Assembly: GCA_023389315.1 (NCBI GenBank)
Contig: JAEWEQ010000095.1
Coordinates: 1 to 14,874, forward strand
From: Actinomycetes bacterium
Lineage (GTDB): Bacteria; Actinomycetota; Actinomycetes; Actinomycetales; Actinomycetaceae
Reading direction: 5' to 3'
Length of the DNA stretch: 14,874 nucleotides
Numbering within the stretch: the stretch's first letter is position 1; each line of letters begins with the position of its first letter. Positions 1 through 8,883 of the stretch are shown piece by piece. The translations under genes and the position numbers were made by a program. The notes beneath the pieces are model-generated. The model was not told where the DNA came from, made no database searches, and worked only from the letters and a program-made list of their open reading frames with translations.

Positions 1-26
1 CCCCACCCGCCCCTGCGGACACAGCA

Positions 27-73
27 AAGCGCCGGTTGTCTTACTGGGAAATCCAGTTCGACAACCGGCGCTT
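27..73. terminator. Long inverted repeat, probable terminator of the protease gene
   Basis: A perfect 14-bp stem (AAGCGCCGGTTGTC at 27-40, its complement at 60-73) encloses a 19-nt loop that itself contains a second 5-bp hairpin (ACTGG at 43-47, CCAGT at 53-57). It lies about 120 nt past the protease stop on the minus strand. Read on that strand it is followed by TTTGCTGT, a poor U-tract, so termination is inferred from the stem. It could equally serve a plus-strand or converging gene outside the window. Confidence 0.55.
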
Positions 74-82
74 AGGCAGTGT

Positions 83-123
83 GCTGGCCTTCTTGCCAGC
101 GGGATGGGCCTAAGGCTAGGCCC
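83..123. repeat. Two adjacent perfect short hairpins
   Basis: GCTGGC (83-88) pairs with GCCAGC (95-100) across a 6-nt loop. GGGCCTA (106-112) pairs with TAGGCCC (117-123) across AGGC. A further CGAGTC-A-GACTCG dyad lies at 124-136. These are visible perfect palindromes in the protease 3' region. Their function is unknown; contribution to transcript termination or 3'-end stability is inferred. Confidence 0.45.
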
Positions 124-160
124 CGAGTCAGACTCGCTGAGAGCCTCGCGGCCGCAGCCG

Positions 161-184
161 CTGGGGCGACTAGCGCCGCCCCAG
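161..184 (-). terminator. GC-rich hairpin just after the protease stop
   Basis: CTGGGGCG (161-168) pairs perfectly with CGCCCCAG (177-184) over an 8-nt loop, starting 8 nt beyond the protease TAA on the minus strand. There is no U-run, but actinobacterial terminators often lack one. It is probably the first of several stacked 3'-end structures for the protease transcript. Confidence 0.45.
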
Positions 185-192
185 CATCTGCG

Positions 193-3100
193 TTAGCTAC
201 GTTCGCGTCCGCGACGAGCCACCACCAGGCCCAGGCCGCCGGCAGCTAGGGCCGCGGCGATAACCGCCAAGGTCCCAGCTTGGGTGCCGGTGACCGGCAT
301 CTTCGGAGCGGTCGGACGCGGGGTCACTTTGTCCGCGGGGTTGCTCGGCAAGTCGGTCGGATCCACCGGGCCGGGGACAACCGGGCCAGGCTCGCCCGGT
401 ACCGGCGGCACCGGAGTGGGCTCACCCGGAACCGGCTCATCGGAGGCGCCAACCAAGGTCACCTGCACGTCCTTCACACCGGTCAGACCCATGGAGTCCG
501 TAGCAGTCAGACGCAGCGTCACCGTCTCACCCTCGACCAAAATCGAGGAATCGAAGCTCAGCTGCAGGTCTTCATCCTGATCGTCGATCACCTTGAAGGC
601 GTCGCGGATCTGCTGATCCACATCACCATCGGCGTAAACCGTCAGCGAATCGGGCCCTTCGATCACCGGCGCGTCATTCACCAGGAACGTCACCGCCTCG
701 TCGGTGCGGTTACCGGCCTTGTCGAGGGCGGTGGCGGACAGTTCGTGGTAACCGGCAGCCAGCGGGCGATCCAGCTCCACAGTCAGGACGGTGTAGCCTT
801 CGCCGGTGTTTTCCGCAGCGGCTTCCACCGGGGTGGCCTTTTCTTCGACATCCTTGGCCGCCACGGCTTCCAGTTCCGCCTTACTGAGGGTGGCGTCCTT
901 GTCGGAGCCGTCCTCGGCGGCGGGGGTGGCAGCGTCAGAAGCGGTGTTAGCAGCCACGTTCGCGCCGCCACTGGTGGGCGGGTTGAATCCAGGATCGGGT
1001 TCACCCTTCACCAGGGTTTCGGCGCCGTTGGCGGGCACCACCTGGGTGTGAACGGTGTTCACTTCCACGCCATCCAAGTTCACCTGCAGGCTATCGAGGT
1101 GCGTATCCTTGGCAATCACCTTGATTACTTGCGAGGACGGTACTACGTCACCGTTCTTCACGCCCTCGAAAGTCAGCTCGGGAGCCAACGCGTCGATAAT
1201 CACCGGGATCAGCTGCAGATAGGCGTTCCCAACTTGGTCGTACAGACCCAGCAGGATGCGGTCACCGTCTGCGATCTTCACATCAGCAGAGAAGTCCCGC
1301 ACGTTCGCTTCCGGCTTGGGATCGTCAATGTCGAAGAAGTGCTCAACCACATCACCGTTCAAGGTCAGGGAGTAGCCAAAGGCGTTGTCCCACACCTTGC
1401 CAGCGAACTTCACCGCAGTGGTGTCCTTGCGGTAGAGGACACCATCGGGGTGAATCGTGGGTTCGGTCAGATCCAGACCCGGAACCTTGGAGTCGAACAG
1501 GATCTTCAACGCAGAATCGAAGGTCACGCGACCATCGACATCCACGATGCGTACGTTCACCGAAGTGATGCCCTGCTGCAGTTCGATGGGGGTGGAGAAG
1601 CTACCGTCGGGAGCAACCTCAACGACCTTGCCATCGACGCTGAACTCCTGCGGTACCCGGTTGAAGGTGCCGTGGAAGTTGAAGATGTGCTTATCGCCTT
1701 CCACCGTCACGTCCGGTGAATCCGGTTCCACGAAGTTGAATGCGCGGGCCGGATCAGCATTGGCGTCGAGCTTCAGATCCTTAGAAGTGTCAGCCGGGCG
1801 AGCCAGCGCAATCACCTGGGTCACTACGTTGACCCCGTCAGTAGCGGAAACCACTACCGAAGACACACTCGGATCCGGGGTGATGGTAGCGGTGAACTTA
1901 CCATCCGTCACCGGCACGTCCTCACCGGCGATGCGCACACTGGCGATCTTCGCCAGGTCATCGCTGACAGTGCCTTCAATGGTGAGGGTACCGTCGGCGG
2001 CCAACTCAGCGGGCTTGCTCGGATCCGGGTTGGTGATGGTCAGAACCGGGGCTTGGTTGTCCACAGTGAAGGTCAGTTCCGTGCTTTCGGCGACACTTTC
2101 GTCAGCCTTCAGCGCTTCCACCAACACGGTGTTTTCGCCGCCACCGACCGGCACCTGAACGGTGAAGGAGCGGTCCTTCACATCCACTTCCACGTCTGAC
2201 ACGCGCACCTTCACCACGTCGGAGTGGACCGTCCCAGTGAGGGTGATCTTGCCGTCAGTGATTAGCGGTTCGTCAGTGAGCGGGGAAATGGAGGAATCAT
2301 TAATGACCGCGCCATTGAGGAACCCAGCTTGCGACACCAGCAGTGCGCCTTCACCCAGGAACACGGTCTCTAGCGTGGTGTTACCCGCCAGGTCCAGGGC
2401 CTGGATGCGAACGTACTTCAAGCTGGCGGCGTTGGGCACATCCAGGTCGAAGGTGCCTTCGCTGCCGGCAACCGGCTTGGGCTGCGATAGCGGCCCGGCG
2501 TCGGAACCCACGGCGATTACCGAAATACCGGGGTTAAGAGCGACATTGTCAGCGACCTTAACGCGGATGGTGACAGTGCCCTCGGCGTTGGCCTCGCTCA
2601 CGCTCACAATCTCCAACGTGGGGGCCACAGTGTCGATAGTGAAGGGCATGTCCACAACCTGCGGGTTCCATTCCTTCGACAGGGTGGAGGCCACCCGCAT
2701 GGTGTAGTCACCGTCGGGAACGTTCACGAACTCAGCTTGCTGCGGATCCCACTTGGTGCCATCGAAACGGTTCGCCGACAGCGCGTAGGAAAGGGACTTG
2801 CCTTCTTTCTCCAGGTAGGTGGACAGCATGTGGCGCGAAACGTTGCGTTCGGAACCAAGCTTGCGCACTACCTCGCCATTCTTATCGAGGACGGAAACTT
2901 CCATCTCGCGCGCGTTACGCAACACCGCGACCGAGGGGAACACGGTGTCTTTCAGCCCGTCACCGTTGGGAGAAATCACCGTCTTGCCCGGCGCCATGGG
3001 AACTTCGAAGGAACCGACCTTGGTCACCAAGGAAGTGACAGTTTGGTTTTCTTCGCCCAGCAGTTGGGTCAGGTACGGGGTTTCGTCAGTGTTGTAAATG

Positions 3101-5394
3101 GGGGTGTCGATGATGGGTTCTTCATTCCAGTTACCAACAAACCCCAGGTAGGGCACCGACAGGGAGGGCTGTTCGGAATCTTGGGATTCGAACTGCACCC
3201 AGCCGCTGATCCAGTGTTTTTCAGTGGAACCGGGGGTGACGGTGAAGCTCACCTGGGTTTGTCCGTTTGCAGGAACGGTTACCTCGGTGACGTCAACACT
3301 GAGGGTGTCGCCCGCCGAACAAGAGGTGGTAATCGGGGCTCCATCACCGTTGCTTTCATTCACCACGCAGGTGCCGCCAGCTTTGAAAGTGCGGTCCTGG
3401 TTGGAGGCGTTGCGCAGGGTAATGGTGCGGCTTTGAGCGGCGGTGAAGTCCTTCAACTCCACCCACGGGGACCCATCGACGGTGGCGAACACGGAGGTGT
3501 TCATGGCGTCGTTAGTCTGCACCAGGCCGGCGCCCATCTGACGGGCGGAGAAAGGCACGTTGGCCTCATTGGTGAGCACCTTAGCGGTGTTTGCCAAAGC
3601 CACGCGGATTTGGTCGGTCAGCTCAGTGCCGGACAGGCCGGGGAACTTCTGGCTGAACTGTTCGCGCAGCAGCGCCGCCACACCAGCTACATGCGGGGAA
3701 GCCATGGAGGTACCCGACATCATGCCGTAGTCGTTGTTGTTCAAGGTGGAGTAAACGTTCCCACCGATGCCAGCTAGCTGCGGCTTGAACGACAGGTCAG
3801 AGGTGGAACCCCAAGAGGTGAAGTCGGACGGCTGCAAAGCGTTGGGCATAGCCACCAGCTTGCGGTCCTCAGTGAGGGTGAGGGTTACTTTCTTACCCGC
3901 CTTGAGGGCATCAGCCAGCAGCTGGCCATCGGTGTGGCCCATACCGGCGACTACCTGGGTGAACTCATCAACCCCAGCCATGCCGGGGATTTCATCCCCA
4001 CCGTTGGCGTGGTTATAGATGATTACACCGGTGGCGCCCTTAGCTACCGCGTTCTTGACTTTGTCGGCGAAGGAAATCTCGCCGCGCTCGATCAACGCCC
4101 AGTTGCCCTTCACCGCGTCGGGTACCTGCTCGGGCTTGCCCAGTTCGGCGTAAACCAGGGTGTGGGCTTCATCGTCGCGAGTACCGGCCTGCTGACGGTA
4201 GGACAAGTCCTTATTTTCACCGTCAATGTTGGCGCGCGCCACGGTCTGCACCGCGGAGGAGTTGTTAACCGAGGCCACCGAAACCGCTGCTTCACCGGTG
4301 GAGGGCGTACCCACCGCACCGTCGTCGAGGCGGTCGTAGTTATCGTCGGTGGTGCCGTTCGCAGAGGAGGACAGGCCTTCGTTGCCGGCGGCGACGATGA
4401 CTTCCACGCCGGCGTTTACGGCGTTGATAATGGCGCGCTGTTCACCGGACTCGCCCGAAACCAGGCCGTTGGAAGCACCCAGCGACATGTTGATGACGTC
4501 GGCGCCGTGCTTCACGGAGTCTTCGATGGCGGCAATAATGTCATCGCCAGCCGCACCGCTGCCCTTGGACGGGTCGTTGGAGAACACTTTCATGGCCAGC
4601 AGCTGGGCGTTAGGAGCAATGCCGTTGATGCGTCCGTTGCTAGCGACGGAGGCATCCTCGCCACCATTGGCTGCCACAATGCCAGCTACGTGCATGCCGT
4701 GCTGGGAAGCAGTGGTGTCCACCACGGTGCCGTTTTCGTCGGCGTAGTTGTAGCCGAAGGGAACCTTGGCGGTGAAACCAGCTTCGGGGGCTAGCTTGGT
4801 AGCTACGCCCTCATCCAGGCGCATGTCTTGGTGAGAAATGTCGATACCGGTGTCAATGATCGACACCACGATGCCGGCCCCGTCCACTCCGTGGGCGGTG
4901 CGCGCGGTCACCGACTGGGTCAGTTCCGCAGCGGTTTCCATCACCGGGTAGTAGGTGCGCACTGGCTGGACCGATTTAACTTGCGGCTCCGCTTGCAGCT
5001 TGGCGATCTGGTCGGTGGGGATCTGCGCGGAAAAACCCTTAACGAGGTAACCGAAGCTGCGATCCACCTTCAGGTTGTAAGTCTTGGACCACTTTTCAGC
5101 CAGTTCCTGGACTTCGGCCAGGCGGGCCAGTTCGTTACCGGGACCAGTGGGTTGGCCAGTGATCAGCACCATCACCTTTTGGGTTTCCGCAGTTACCGGA
5201 CCGGGGGCAGTGGTGGCTGCGTCAGTGGGATTTTCGGATGCTGCCTCCAGCAGCGCGTCAACCACCGAGGGCGGTGGCGAGGCTGGCGCGGAGGGGGCCG
5301 GGGTGGGCTCATTCGGGGTGGCAAATGCCATCGCCGGGGTCAGAGCTAAGGCCAGTCCCGTTGCGCCAGCGAGGAAACGCGACGTTATTCTCAC
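193..5394 (-). CDS. Cell-wall-anchored S8 (subtilisin-like) serine protease, 1733 aa
   Basis: Predicted secreted surface protease of the lactocepin/C5a-peptidase type. The GTG start at 5394 is supported by GGAG at 5402-5405, 7 nt upstream. Order of parts: signal peptide (residues 1 to about 26, ending AFA); inhibitor-I9-like propeptide (about 72-152); catalytic domain with Asp181 (IIDTG), His232 (HGMHVAG), oxyanion Asn338 (AAGNEG) and Ser563 (SGTSMASPH). A PA domain is inserted at about 419-505, between Asn and Ser. Next come an Fn3-like region (about 640-750), a lactocepin-like SPNGDG motif (about 805), and a string of bacterial Ig-like domains. An Ala/Glu/Asp-rich segment at about 1450-1530 interrupts one of them. 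The C-terminus has a Pro/Gly/Val wall-spanning stretch (about 1650-1698), the motif MPVTG (1699-1703), a hydrophobic helix and the tail RRGRERS, i.e. a sortase signal with Met in place of Leu. All catalytic residues are present, so it is probably active. Substrate unknown; adhesion or host-protein cleavage is inference. It lies 93 bp after the YibE/F gene on the same strand. Confidence 0.93.
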   Translation of the reverse strand: MRITSRFLAGATGLALALTPAMAFATPNEPTPAPSAPASPPPSVVDALLEAASENPTDAATTAPGPVTAETQKVMVLITGQPTGPGNELARLAEVQELAEKWSKTYNLKVDRSFGYLVKGFSAQIPTDQIAKLQAEPQVKSVQPVRTYYPVMETAAELTQSVTARTAHGVDGAGIVVSIIDTGIDISHQDMRLDEGVATKLAPEAGFTAKVPFGYNYADENGTVVDTTASQHGMHVAGIVAANGGEDASVASNGRINGIAPNAQLLAMKVFSNDPSKGSGAAGDDIIAAIEDSVKHGADVINMSLGASNGLVSGESGEQRAIINAVNAGVEVIVAAGNEGLSSSANGTTDDNYDRLDDGAVGTPSTGEAAVSVASVNNSSAVQTVARANIDGENKDLSYRQQAGTRDDEAHTLVYAELGKPEQVPDAVKGNWALIERGEISFADKVKNAVAKGATGVIIYNHANGGDEIPGMAGVDEFTQVVAGMGHTDGQLLADALKAGKKVTLTLTEDRKLVAMPNALQPSDFTSWGSTSDLSFKPQLAGIGGNVYSTLNNNDYGMMSGTSMASPHVAGVAALLREQFSQKFPGLSGTELTDQIRVALANTAKVLTNEANVPFSARQMGAGLVQTNDAMNTSVFATVDGSPWVELKDFTAAQSRTITLRNASNQDRTFKAGGTCVVNESNGDGAPITTSCSAGDTLSVDVTEVTVPANGQTQVSFTVTPGSTEKHWISGWVQFESQDSEQPSLSVPYLGFVGNWNEEPIIDTPIYNTDETPYLTQLLGEENQTVTSLVTKVGSFEVPMAPGKTVISPNGDGLKDTVFPSVAVLRNAREMEVSVLDKNGEVVRKLGSERNVSRHMLSTYLEKEGKSLSYALSANRFDGTKWDPQQAEFVNVPDGDYTMRVASTLSKEWNPQVVDMPFTIDTVAPTLEIVSVSEANAEGTVTIRVKVADNVALNPGISVIAVGSDAGPLSQPKPVAGSEGTFDLDVPNAASLKYVRIQALDLAGNTTLETVFLGEGALLVSQAGFLNGAVINDSSISPLTDEPLITDGKITLTGTVHSDVVKVRVSDVEVDVKDRSFTVQVPVGGGENTVLVEALKADESVAESTELTFTVDNQAPVLTITNPDPSKPAELAADGTLTIEGTVSDDLAKIASVRIAGEDVPVTDGKFTATITPDPSVSSVVVSATDGVNVVTQVIALARPADTSKDLKLDANADPARAFNFVEPDSPDVTVEGDKHIFNFHGTFNRVPQEFSVDGKVVEVAPDGSFSTPIELQQGITSVNVRIVDVDGRVTFDSALKILFDSKVPGLDLTEPTIHPDGVLYRKDTTAVKFAGKVWDNAFGYSLTLNGDVVEHFFDIDDPKPEANVRDFSADVKIADGDRILLGLYDQVGNAYLQLIPVIIDALAPELTFEGVKNGDVVPSSQVIKVIAKDTHLDSLQVNLDGVEVNTVHTQVVPANGAETLVKGEPDPGFNPPTSGGANVAANTASDAATPAAEDGSDKDATLSKAELEAVAAKDVEEKATPVEAAAENTGEGYTVLTVELDRPLAAGYHELSATALDKAGNRTDEAVTFLVNDAPVIEGPDSLTVYADGDVDQQIRDAFKVIDDQDEDLQLSFDSSILVEGETVTLRLTATDSMGLTGVKDVQVTLVGASDEPVPGEPTPVPPVPGEPGPVVPGPVDPTDLPSNPADKVTPRPTAPKMPVTGTQAGTLAVIAAALAAGGLGLVVARRGRERS

Positions 5395-5487
5395 GCGTGT
5401 ACTCCATTCGGCTGTTCTAATAGGACCCCTTAACTTTGGCAGGTGAAAGCCGGTGGAGGTGGCGCTGTCCGTATTCTGTGCAGTTTT

Positions 5488-6834
5488 TTACATTTCTTCT
5501 TTCTTACCCACGTTTGAGGTAAGCGAAATCAACACCGTCCCAATGAAAGTCGTCAGCGGGATCGCGGCGATCAGTCCGATACTGGCGATCAGGGTGCGCA
5601 CAATCTCTTCCGCGATGGCCGAGGACGTGGCGATATCCCACCAGGGCCGGTCCACCATCATTGCCAGCAGCAGGGCCGGCAGCGCGGTACCAGCGTAAGC
5701 GAACGCCAGGGTGTAAACGGTTGAAGCAATATGGTCACGCCCAATACGCATGGCGCGGGCAAATAGGCGCGCCCGCCCCATATGCGGGTTAGCGGCGTGC
5801 AGTTCCCAAATCGCGGAGGCTTGGGTGATGGTGACGTCGTTGAGGGCACCCAACCCGGCGATCACGATGCCACAGATTAAGAGGGAGGGCAGGGCCACGG
5901 AGGGTAGGAACCCGAAAATGAACTGCGCGTCCTCGGACGTGGCACCCGATAGGTGCACGGCGTCAACTTCCCAAAGTGCCAGCAAAACCGTGAGTACCAC
6001 CCCGCCGAAAGTGCCCAGCAGGGCGGTGGTGGTGCGGATGGATACGCCGTGGGCGAAGTAGACGGAAGAGAACATCATGGCGGATACGCCAACTAGCGTC
6101 ACCGCAAGGGGTTCGGCCCCGGACATAATAGCGGGCATCACGAAGTACACCAAGATCAACACTGAGCTGGCGAGGCCGGCGATGGCGGCAGCGCCGCGCC
6201 AGCGTGCCACCACGATCACGAGCACCAGGTAGATGGCTATCAAAATGATCATCGGTTGGGAGCGCTCCACGTCCCAGTAGTAGTACAGTCCCGGGCCTTG
6301 CGGGAAGGGGTTGGAGTGCAGGGTCTTTACCACCGTGCCGATGGTGAGGGAGGCGTAAACCTCCGGGGGGATTTGGAGGGAGACGACTTGGCCCACGCCC
6401 TCGCCACTGATGACTTCGGCGCACACCGCTCCGGGGATGGGGGAGCGCCCGGGGTTGCCCGGTGCCGGTTGGCCGCCCTGGCTGCCGTCGCTAGGGGCCG
6501 CGCCGCCCTGGTCGGTGGTTTTGCCAACCCCCGCACCGCCCTCGCCGCTATCTTGCTCAGTTCCGCGCTGGCTCGGTGGCTTCATCAGCGGGTTAATGCT
6601 GTCGGAGCACTCGCTCGGATCCAGCGAGGTTACCCGCACCTTGCCGCTAGTGGTGCCCTCCGAATACGGGGGCAACGTGCCCACCGGGGATTGTTCGGAG
6701 GTGGGCCAAAGTATTGCCATGCCCGCGATGGTCGCCACCGCCAGGGGCACCACGATCGCCGCCAGCAGCAGTCGAATGCGGTTGAGTTTGGAAGCGGGCA
6801 ACTTCAAAGGCCCGTGATCGTGACTGTGGCTCAT
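5488..6834 (-). CDS. YibE/F family multispanning membrane protein, 448 aa
   Basis: Member of the YibE/F family (DUF), whose biochemical role is not established. The N-terminus is His-rich (SHSHDHG, residues 2-8), followed by TM1 (about 21-43). An extracytoplasmic region (about 44-190) contains a Gly/Pro/Ser/Gln-rich low-complexity stretch (about 86-135) and two Cys (76, 138) that could form a disulfide. About seven further helices fill 195-438. The family signature is clear: GLGALNDVTITQASAIWEL (327-344) and GRDHIASTVYTLAFAYAGTALP (365-386). The ATG start at 6834 is preceded by AGGG, 7 nt upstream, which also forms a TAGGGT element exactly 6 nt before the ATG; the start could thus be SD-led or leaderless. 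It is divergent from the phosphoglycerol transferase gene and shares a 162-bp spacer with it. Co-transcription with the protease is plausible but the 93-bp gap leaves room for a separate promoter. Confidence 0.9.
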   Translation of the reverse strand: MSHSHDHGPLKLPASKLNRIRLLLAAIVVPLAVATIAGMAILWPTSEQSPVGTLPPYSEGTTSGKVRVTSLDPSECSDSINPLMKPPSQRGTEQDSGEGGAGVGKTTDQGGAAPSDGSQGGQPAPGNPGRSPIPGAVCAEVISGEGVGQVVSLQIPPEVYASLTIGTVVKTLHSNPFPQGPGLYYYWDVERSQPMIILIAIYLVLVIVVARWRGAAAIAGLASSVLILVYFVMPAIMSGAEPLAVTLVGVSAMMFSSVYFAHGVSIRTTTALLGTFGGVVLTVLLALWEVDAVHLSGATSEDAQFIFGFLPSVALPSLLICGIVIAGLGALNDVTITQASAIWELHAANPHMGRARLFARAMRIGRDHIASTVYTLAFAYAGTALPALLLAMMVDRPWWDIATSSAIAEEIVRTLIASIGLIAAIPLTTFIGTVLISLTSNVGKKEEM

Positions 6835-6853
6835 AGGAACACCCTAATGGGAA

Positions 6854-6898
6854 GCACCCCCGTTGGCCGCCAAGAGGATCGGCGGTGGCGGGTGGTGC
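6854..6898. repeat. Imperfect inverted repeat in the divergent spacer
   Basis: An 18-nt arm at 6854-6871 matches the complement of 6881-6898 at 12 positions, with solid blocks GCACC/GGTGC outside and CCGCC/GGCGG inside. It lies just upstream of the YibE/F start, inside the 162-bp divergent spacer. It could be an operator or a leader hairpin for YibE/F; no regulator can be named. Confidence 0.3.
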
Positions 6899-6950
6899 CT
6901 GTCCCACCTCCCGCATTTGCTACCTTGCTGGCAAACGCATAAAAACCGCG

Positions 6951-6956
6951 TAATCT
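6951..6956 (+). promoter_or_regulatory. Candidate -10 of the phosphoglycerol transferase gene
   Basis: TAATCT fits the actinobacterial TANNNT -10 pattern and would place the transcript start about 34 nt before the ATG, leaving room for the AGAGGAAAG ribosome site. TTGCTG at 6925-6930 resembles a -35, but the 20-nt spacing is long. Assignment rests on position and motif only. Confidence 0.35.
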
Positions 6957-6996
6957 GATAGGATTTCTCGGTATTTCAAGTCCAAAGAGGAAAGCT

Positions 6997-8883
6997 ATGA
7001 AGCTAGCGGTTATTCAACTCATCGTCCTGCTTTTAGGGTTACTGGGCGGTCTACTGTTCGGCACCCGCAAAGTCCGCGGCGCGCTGTGGGGAACCCTGGT
7101 TGCGGTGGTGGCCAACGCCCTGGCGGTGCTGACCATGATCTTCGCCCGGCCCGAGTTTCAACTGTATTACCACGGTGAAGGGCGGCGACTTTTCGGTATC
7201 TACGCCATCGCAGCTACCGGCATTTTGGTGCTGCTTTCAGTGTTCCTAGCTTTCGCTTCTGGCCGCTGGCAGATCCGCTGGCACCGCCAACGCCTCAGCG
7301 TCGTCTTCTTCGTGATGGTCACGGTATGGACCTTGGCGGGGGCGATCGTGGCGCTCATGGTTTTCGCCTCCCTGTGGACGGTGCGCACTTTCGGCCCGGT
7401 GACACCTGACGCGGTGCGTTTCTTCCTCACCGGCACCGCATTGGCGGATTCGCCACCCGACATGGTGCAGACGGTGGTGAACCAGGTGGCCTTGCCCACC
7501 GTCCTCGTGGGGGCGTTGGTGGGGTTGCTTTCCGGACTGCGTTTCTCGCTCCATTTCGACCCACACCCACCGGCGTTTGACGCCGGCGTCACCACCGATT
7601 CGCCCCGTGCGTTCGATTCACCCGATTCGCGAGGACGTTCCCGCCACCTGGGGGTCAAGGGCAGTCGGCGCCTGATGCACTTGGTACTGGCCGGTGGTTT
7701 GGCGCTGATGGTGGCGTTTTCAGCGACCATGGTGCCGTTAGTGGGGGTGGCGCGCTCCTTCGTGGAGAAGTCTACTTTCATCGAGGAATACTACGTCGAG
7801 CCCACCGCTGAGAATATGGTGGTGCCCAAGCAGCCTAAGAACTTGGTGCACATTTTCATGGAGTCCATTGAGAACTCCTACTACAGCCGGGAAGAAGGCG
7901 GCTATCTGGATAAGTCACTGATGCCGGAGCTGGCTGAGCTCACGCGCGAGGGCGTGTCCTTTTCTAATACCGACAAGTTCGGTGGTCCCCACCAGACGCC
8001 GGGAGCCACTCACTCCATCGCTGGGATTATCAACATGCAATCCGGGGTGCCCATGGTGCCGGTTAATTTTAGCACCGAATGGGCGCTGGCTTACGCTGAC
8101 TTCCCGAACCTGGGGCGGATATTGCACGAGCAGGGATACCAGAATTTATTCATGCTTGGTGGGAAGCGATCCTTCCACCAAATGGGGGAGTATTTCACCG
8201 AGTATGCGAACTTCGAGATTTTTGACCATGACACCGCCAAAGAACGCGGCCTGGTGCCGGCCGATTACCACGTGTGGTGGGGCATCGAAGATGACAAGCT
8301 TTACGAATTCGCCAAAGCGGAGCTGACGAAACTAGGTGATTCCGAAAAGCCGTTCTACTTCATTTTGGAAAATGCCGATACCCACAATGCTGACGGTTAC
8401 CTGTCGCCCAACGCCACCGAGCGGCCTTCTGATTCGCAGTACGGCAACGTCATCTACTACTCCCAGGGGGAAGTGGTGAAGCTGGTGCGATGGATGCAGC
8501 AGCAGCCGTGGTACCAGGACACGGTGGTGGTGATTACCGGGGACCATAAATCGAAGGACCCGAAGTTCTTTGCGGGGTGGGATGCGAACTACGAACGCAC
8601 CATCGTGAACATAATTCTCAACTCGGACCGACCCCGCCCGGGAGCGGATGTCACCAATAACCGCGAGTTTGTGCCGGTCGACTTCTTCCCGACCATTGCC
8701 TACGCCATGGGATTTGAGATCGAGGGCGAACGCTTGGGTTTGGGAACGAACCTGTACTCGGGTGAGCCTACCTTGGCCGAACAGGTGGGAGTCGAGCGCA
8801 TCATCGAAGAATTGGGGCAGCGCAGCGATTTCTACGAAGATCGAATGATCCACGATCTGACGCGCAAAGAGTTCCAGCAGTGA
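6997..8883 (+). CDS. Membrane phosphoglycerol transferase, LtaS/OpgB family, 628 aa
   Basis: Polytopic enzyme of the alkaline-phosphatase/sulfatase superfamily. Family members transfer glycerol-phosphate from phosphatidylglycerol to an extracellular acceptor such as lipoteichoic acid, a lipoglycan or periplasmic glucan. The ATG start has a good ribosome site (AGAGGAAAG). The N-terminal half has about six TM segments (roughly 3-22, 28-49, 66-87, 98-128, 164-183, 226-251). A polar Asp/Ser/Pro-rich loop lies at about 188-225. The extracellular catalytic domain starts near 280. Visible active-site elements: Glu289 (HIFMES), probable nucleophile Thr338 (PGATHSIAG), His463 (NADTHNADGY), Asp516-His517 (TGDHKS). 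The stretch SIAGIINMQSGVPM after the threonine looks more like OpgB/MdoB than LtaS (GKTxDxE). So 'LTA synthase family' is safe and the acceptor is open. The gene is monocistronic by position, with lsr2 starting 334 bp later. Confidence 0.88.
   Translation: MKLAVIQLIVLLLGLLGGLLFGTRKVRGALWGTLVAVVANALAVLTMIFARPEFQLYYHGEGRRLFGIYAIAATGILVLLSVFLAFASGRWQIRWHRQRLSVVFFVMVTVWTLAGAIVALMVFASLWTVRTFGPVTPDAVRFFLTGTALADSPPDMVQTVVNQVALPTVLVGALVGLLSGLRFSLHFDPHPPAFDAGVTTDSPRAFDSPDSRGRSRHLGVKGSRRLMHLVLAGGLALMVAFSATMVPLVGVARSFVEKSTFIEEYYVEPTAENMVVPKQPKNLVHIFMESIENSYYSREEGGYLDKSLMPELAELTREGVSFSNTDKFGGPHQTPGATHSIAGIINMQSGVPMVPVNFSTEWALAYADFPNLGRILHEQGYQNLFMLGGKRSFHQMGEYFTEYANFEIFDHDTAKERGLVPADYHVWWGIEDDKLYEFAKAELTKLGDSEKPFYFILENADTHNADGYLSPNATERPSDSQYGNVIYYSQGEVVKLVRWMQQQPWYQDTVVVITGDHKSKDPKFFAGWDANYERTIVNIILNSDRPRPGADVTNNREFVPVDFFPTIAYAMGFEIEGERLGLGTNLYSGEPTLAEQVGVERIIEELGQRSDFYEDRMIHDLTRKEFQQ

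Noticed and set aside
280..4794. Long plus-strand open frames (280-1719, 2737-3777, 3934-4794) opposite the protease gene
   Set aside because: Their translations are His/Gly/Arg/Val-rich and resemble no family. They mirror the codon bias of the well-supported minus-strand protease, so they are antisense shadows.
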